Of a stretch of DNA of 8,642 bases, positions 6,839-8,642 are shown one piece after another. The stretch is from Clostridiales bacterium UBA735 (GTDB lineage Bacteria > Bacillota > Clostridia > Oscillospirales > Oscillospiraceae). How positions within the stretch are numbered: position 1 is the first letter of the stretch; each line of letters opens with the position of its first letter. Location of the stretch: positions 7,722-16,363 of the forward strand of contig DBLB01000157.1 of the NCBI GenBank assembly GCA_002298695.1, written 5' to 3'. Made by a program: the position numbers and the translations under genes. The notes under the pieces were generated by a model. That model saw only the letters and a program-made list of their open reading frames with translations, had not been told where the DNA came from and made no database searches.

Positions 6839-7438
6839 TCAGGGATTGGACGTTGCAGCCTGCGCAGCCTGCCACGCCGTAGCCGCCGTGTTTACATTGT
6901 CCTTCTGCACCGCGTAGGCCGTGAACGTCAGCGTCGGATAGTTTTTGTCCGTCAGACTATTCATCTGCGCCTTGGTCACTTCTTCCTTGACGCTCACCTT
7001 GTCGCCCTTCAAAACATTGAACGGCGTGTCTTTCTCTGCTGCGTTTACCTGACGGTAGTAAACCGTGTCGGTGCCACCATCAAGCTTAGTCCAGCCCTCA
7101 GCGACCGAGTAGGTCAGGAATGTATCAAAGTTTGTGCTCTTTTCGATCTTGACGAACAGCCAGCAGGCTTCGCTGCCCGCTTCGACCGTGACCTTCGGGT
7201 CCTTCGCGATCTCGTTGCCGGGAACCATCTTGAACTGCTTTTCCGTGCCGCCCGTGGTCTCCGTCAGCTCGATGTTGATATCGCCGACCGTGAACGTGTT
7301 GGTGATGGAATCCGTCTTGTCCGTCAGCCACGCCAGCGTACCGCCGATGCCCGCGCCGAGCACCAGCGCCGCGGCCAGCACCAGCGCAAAGACCTTTCCG
7401 CTGACGCCCTTCTTCCGCTTCCGTTCAAATCTGCCCAT
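6839..7438 (-). CDS. TasA/camelysin-like fibre subunit with SipW-type signal peptide (second copy)
   Basis: Secreted 199-residue paralogue of the preceding gene, 26 bp downstream of it, with AGGAGAA 7 nt before the ATG. The N-terminal cytoplasmic part is longer and strongly basic (R-K-R-K-K), followed by a hydrophobic segment and G-G-T-L-A-W-L-T-D at about 32-40. Then come T-N-T-F-T-V-G-D-I-N-I-E-L at 46-58 and M-V-P-G at 71-74. The block K-D-P-K-V-T-V-E-A-G-S-E-A-C-W-L-F-V-K matches the first copy almost position by position, with Cys92 in place of Ser. The C-terminal A-Y-A-V-Q-K-D and A-A-T-A-W also match, and the protein ends T-S-N-P. The single Cys in the mature protein could allow intermolecular disulphides, but this is speculative. 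Likely a co-assembling or alternative fibre subunit. Confidence 0.85.
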   Translation of the reverse strand: MGRFERKRKKGVSGKVFALVLAAALVLGAGIGGTLAWLTDKTDSITNTFTVGDINIELTETTGGTEKQFKMVPGNEIAKDPKVTVEAGSEACWLFVKIEKSTNFDTFLTYSVAEGWTKLDGGTDTVYYRQVNAAEKDTPFNVLKGDKVSVKEEVTKAQMNSLTDKNYPTLTFTAYAVQKDNVNTAATAWQAAQAATSNP

Positions 7439-7464
7439 TTCTGTGTTCTCCTATTTAACAGAGA

Positions 7465-8046
7465 TTATTTGCTGACTTCCGTCCATGCAGCAGCCGCAGT
7501 CGTGAAGCCGTCCTTCTGGATGGCGTAGGCCGTGATCTTTACTGTTTTAGATGCATAGTCCGTGGTTACAGCATCGTCGGCAATCGTAAACTTCTCAAAC
7601 ACTTTGTACTGCGCGTCATTATTCGAAGTCGCCGAAGCCTCCTTGTAGTACACGCCATTAACACCTTCAAGCGCATTCCAGCCGTTCGCCGTAATCTGAG
7701 CAGCAATTGTGTTGGTCGTTGCCTCAATGGCAGAGATCTCGTTTTCGACCTTCACAAACAGCCAGCTTGCTTCGCTGCCGGCCAACACCGTAACGATCGG
7801 ATCCTTGACATATTCGTGGCCCGGGATGAGCTTATAGCTATTTCCCGCCTCAGCACGACCGGCGGGATTCGTATGTTCGCCATACTCGTTAACCGTTGAC
7901 TCATCCAGTTTGATGTCTACCTTGCCGACAGTGAACGTGTTGGTGACGCTGGCCGAATCTGTCAGATAGGCCATCGTGCCCATCACGGATGCAACCACCA
8001 GCAGCACTGCACATGCCACCAGCAAAAACGCTTTTTTCTTCTTCAT
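7465..8046 (-). CDS. TasA/camelysin-like fibre subunit with SipW-type signal peptide (first copy)
   Basis: Secreted 193-residue protein, probably a matrix-fibre subunit. The N-terminus has four Lys, a hydrophobic core to about residue 22 and then M-G-T-M-A-Y-L-T-D, the SipW-cognate signal pattern. The mature N-terminus continues with T-N-T-F-T-V-G-K-V-D-I-K-L at about 35-47, the segment that in Bacillus TasA/CalY acts in strand exchange between subunits (family knowledge, not shown here). L-I-P-G at 73-76 precedes a beta-rich stretch containing G-S-E-A-S-W-L-F-V-K-V. The C-terminus has A-Y-A-I-Q-K-D near 173-179 and ends A-A-A-A-W-T-E-V-S-K. It is closely related to the next gene, and the pair looks like a tandem duplication. 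The start is supported by AGGAGGA 6 nt upstream. The exact polymer role is inferred. Confidence 0.85.
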   Translation of the reverse strand: MKKKKAFLLVACAVLLVVASVMGTMAYLTDSASVTNTFTVGKVDIKLDESTVNEYGEHTNPAGRAEAGNSYKLIPGHEYVKDPIVTVLAGSEASWLFVKVENEISAIEATTNTIAAQITANGWNALEGVNGVYYKEASATSNNDAQYKVFEKFTIADDAVTTDYASKTVKITAYAIQKDGFTTAAAAWTEVSK

Positions 8047-8052
8047 TGATCT

Positions 8053-8059
8053 TCCTCCT
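8053..8059 (-). promoter_or_regulatory. Strong Shine-Dalgarno site of the first TasA-like gene
   Basis: AGGAGGA lies 6 nt before the ATG at 8046. It is the closest match to the consensus among the ribosome-binding sites of the locus, consistent with a highly translated structural subunit, and it fixes the start of that gene. Confidence 0.75.
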
Positions 8060-8074
8060 GTAATTTGATTTTTT

Positions 8075-8086
8075 TGAAACGTTTCA
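8075..8086. promoter_or_regulatory. Perfect 12-bp palindrome TGAAACGTTTCA, possible LacI-family operator
   Basis: TGAAACGTTTCA is its own reverse complement and has the central CG typical of LacI/GalR-family operators. It is 1 bp per half-site shorter than the usual 14-bp CcpA cre consensus. It lies 28 bp upstream of the ATG of the first TasA-like gene, beside an A-rich stretch that leads into the ribosome-binding site. I could not find a convincing -35/-10 pair in the same gap, so where it would sit relative to a promoter is unknown. Symmetry is seen directly; a regulatory role is inferred. Confidence 0.4.
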
Positions 8087-8094
8087 CTCTATGA

Positions 8095-8116
8095 TAAAGC
8101 CATCAAACCGGCTTTA
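8095..8116 (-). other. Stem-loop in the gap after the signal peptidase gene
   Basis: TAAAGCC pairs perfectly with GGCTTTA (7 bp) around an 8-nt loop, starting 10 nt beyond the stop codon of the signal peptidase gene. On the transcribed strand it is followed by TCATAGAG, not by a U-run, so it is not a convincing intrinsic terminator. It could be a weak attenuator or an RNA-processing/stability element between the peptidase gene and the more strongly needed structural genes. The stem is short and could be chance. Confidence 0.35.
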
Positions 8117-8126
8117 ACATACCACA

Positions 8127-8642
8127 TTATTTCGCAGTTTCGTCACCGCGGGATTCCAGAAAGCGGCCGCCCTTTTTCCGCTTTTTCTTTTGTGCCGCTT
8201 CCTTGTCGTCAGACGCGAACACGTCCGGCAGGAACACCAGCACCAGCAGGATCGCGCAGGCAGAGATCGCGATATACTTGCCCGGCGGATTCTGGATATA
8301 CGACGCGACATAGCCGAGCATCGGAATGGTGAACACCGGCGTCCCGATCACGTTCTTATAATGTACCAGCGCGCCGTCCACGTCCTCGTTCGCGTCGCCC
8401 TTTGTGCGGAAGCGCACGGTCGACGGGTCGTCCTCGTCCGGCACGACCTCCACCACCCGGTGCGTCGCCACTGTGTTCTCGTCCAGCATGAATGTGATCG
8501 GCGTCCCGGCCTGGATGTCCGCCGTCTCGATCGGCTTGACATAGATCAGTGAACCGGTATGGTACGTCGGTTCCATCGAGCCGGACAGCACCGTATACAC
8601 CTGCAGGCCAAACAGCCGCACGCCCACCAGCAGCACCGCCAT
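8127..8642 (-). CDS. sipW: SipW-type (ER-like) signal peptidase I, N-terminus cut by window edge
   Basis: Membrane-bound type I signal peptidase that cleaves signal peptides on the outer face of the membrane. In the visible 171 residues the catalytic Ser is S22, in the box L-S-G-S-M-E-P-T. The general base is H61 in A-T-H-R-V-V: SipW/archaeal/ER-type enzymes use His where the usual bacterial enzymes use Lys. Box E is T-K-G-D-A-N-E-D around residues 80-87 and supplies the conserved Asp. A second membrane segment lies at about 121-141, followed by a Lys/Arg-rich tail that is probably cytoplasmic. The first visible Met coincides with the last base of the window and sits inside the hydrophobic N-terminal segment, so I treat the true start as lying beyond the edge. 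Five genes downstream encode SipW-type signal peptides, as in Bacillus tapA-sipW-tasA. The family assignment is very secure; the symbol is by analogy. Confidence 0.93.
   Translation of the reverse strand: MAVLLVGVRLFGLQVYTVLSGSMEPTYHTGSLIYVKPIETADIQAGTPITFMLDENTVATHRVVEVVPDEDDPSTVRFRTKGDANEDVDGALVHYKNVIGTPVFTIPMLGYVASYIQNPPGKYIAISACAILLVLVFLPDVFASDDKEAAQKKKRKKGGRFLESRGDETAK

Noticed and set aside
6161..7528. Plus-strand open frame of 455 codons
   Set aside because: Antisense shadow spanning three minus-strand genes with clear signal peptides and ribosome-binding sites.
8047..8126. A defined sigma-A promoter in the gap upstream of the first subunit gene
   Set aside because: Candidate -10-like strings such as TATGTT and TATCAT have no acceptable -35 at 16-18 nt, so I do not call a promoter.

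Overview
The window looks like the chromosome of a Gram-positive member of the Firmicutes, most likely a gut-type Clostridia of the Oscillospirales kind. This is an inference from family content (a SipW-type signal peptidase, several TasA/camelysin-like proteins, an InlB-repeat surface protein), purine-rich Shine-Dalgarno sites such as AGGAGGA, and a fairly high but uneven G+C content. No species-level marker is present. Every gene I can support lies on the minus strand, so the transcriptional order runs from the right edge of the window to the left.

In that order: (1) the 3' part of a SipW/endoplasmic-reticulum-type signal peptidase I (8642-8127, N-terminus beyond the window edge); (2) an 80-bp gap with a stem-loop and a perfect 12-bp palindrome that resembles a LacI-family operator; (3) three consecutive genes for secreted TasA-like proteins (8046-7465, 7438-6839, 6811-5996) spaced 26-27 bp apart; (4) a 247-bp gap packed with strong stem-loops, two of which are diverged copies of the same imperfect palindrome; (5) a fourth TasA-like gene (5748-5167); (6) a 1401-residue secreted adhesin built of InlB B-repeats, MucBP-like repeats, a Cys/His-rich insert and a SpaA/DUF5979-like C-terminal domain (5151-946); (7) a fifth TasA-like gene (928-368); (8) the 5' part of another secreted protein (355 to the left edge). 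The last four genes are separated by only 12-17 bp and are probably translationally coupled.

The likely joint function is export and assembly of a surface fibre or biofilm-matrix structure. The signal peptidase would mature the five proteins that carry SipW-type signal peptides. By analogy with Bacillus TasA and CalY, these could polymerise by strand exchange into one or more filaments. The giant adhesin and the last protein have ordinary Sec signals and could act as tip, anchor or ligand-binding components. The unusual points are the number of different subunits under one peptidase, the absence of a sortase motif in the adhesin, and the structured gap dividing the locus into two modules. I saw no tRNA, rRNA, CRISPR array or transposase.
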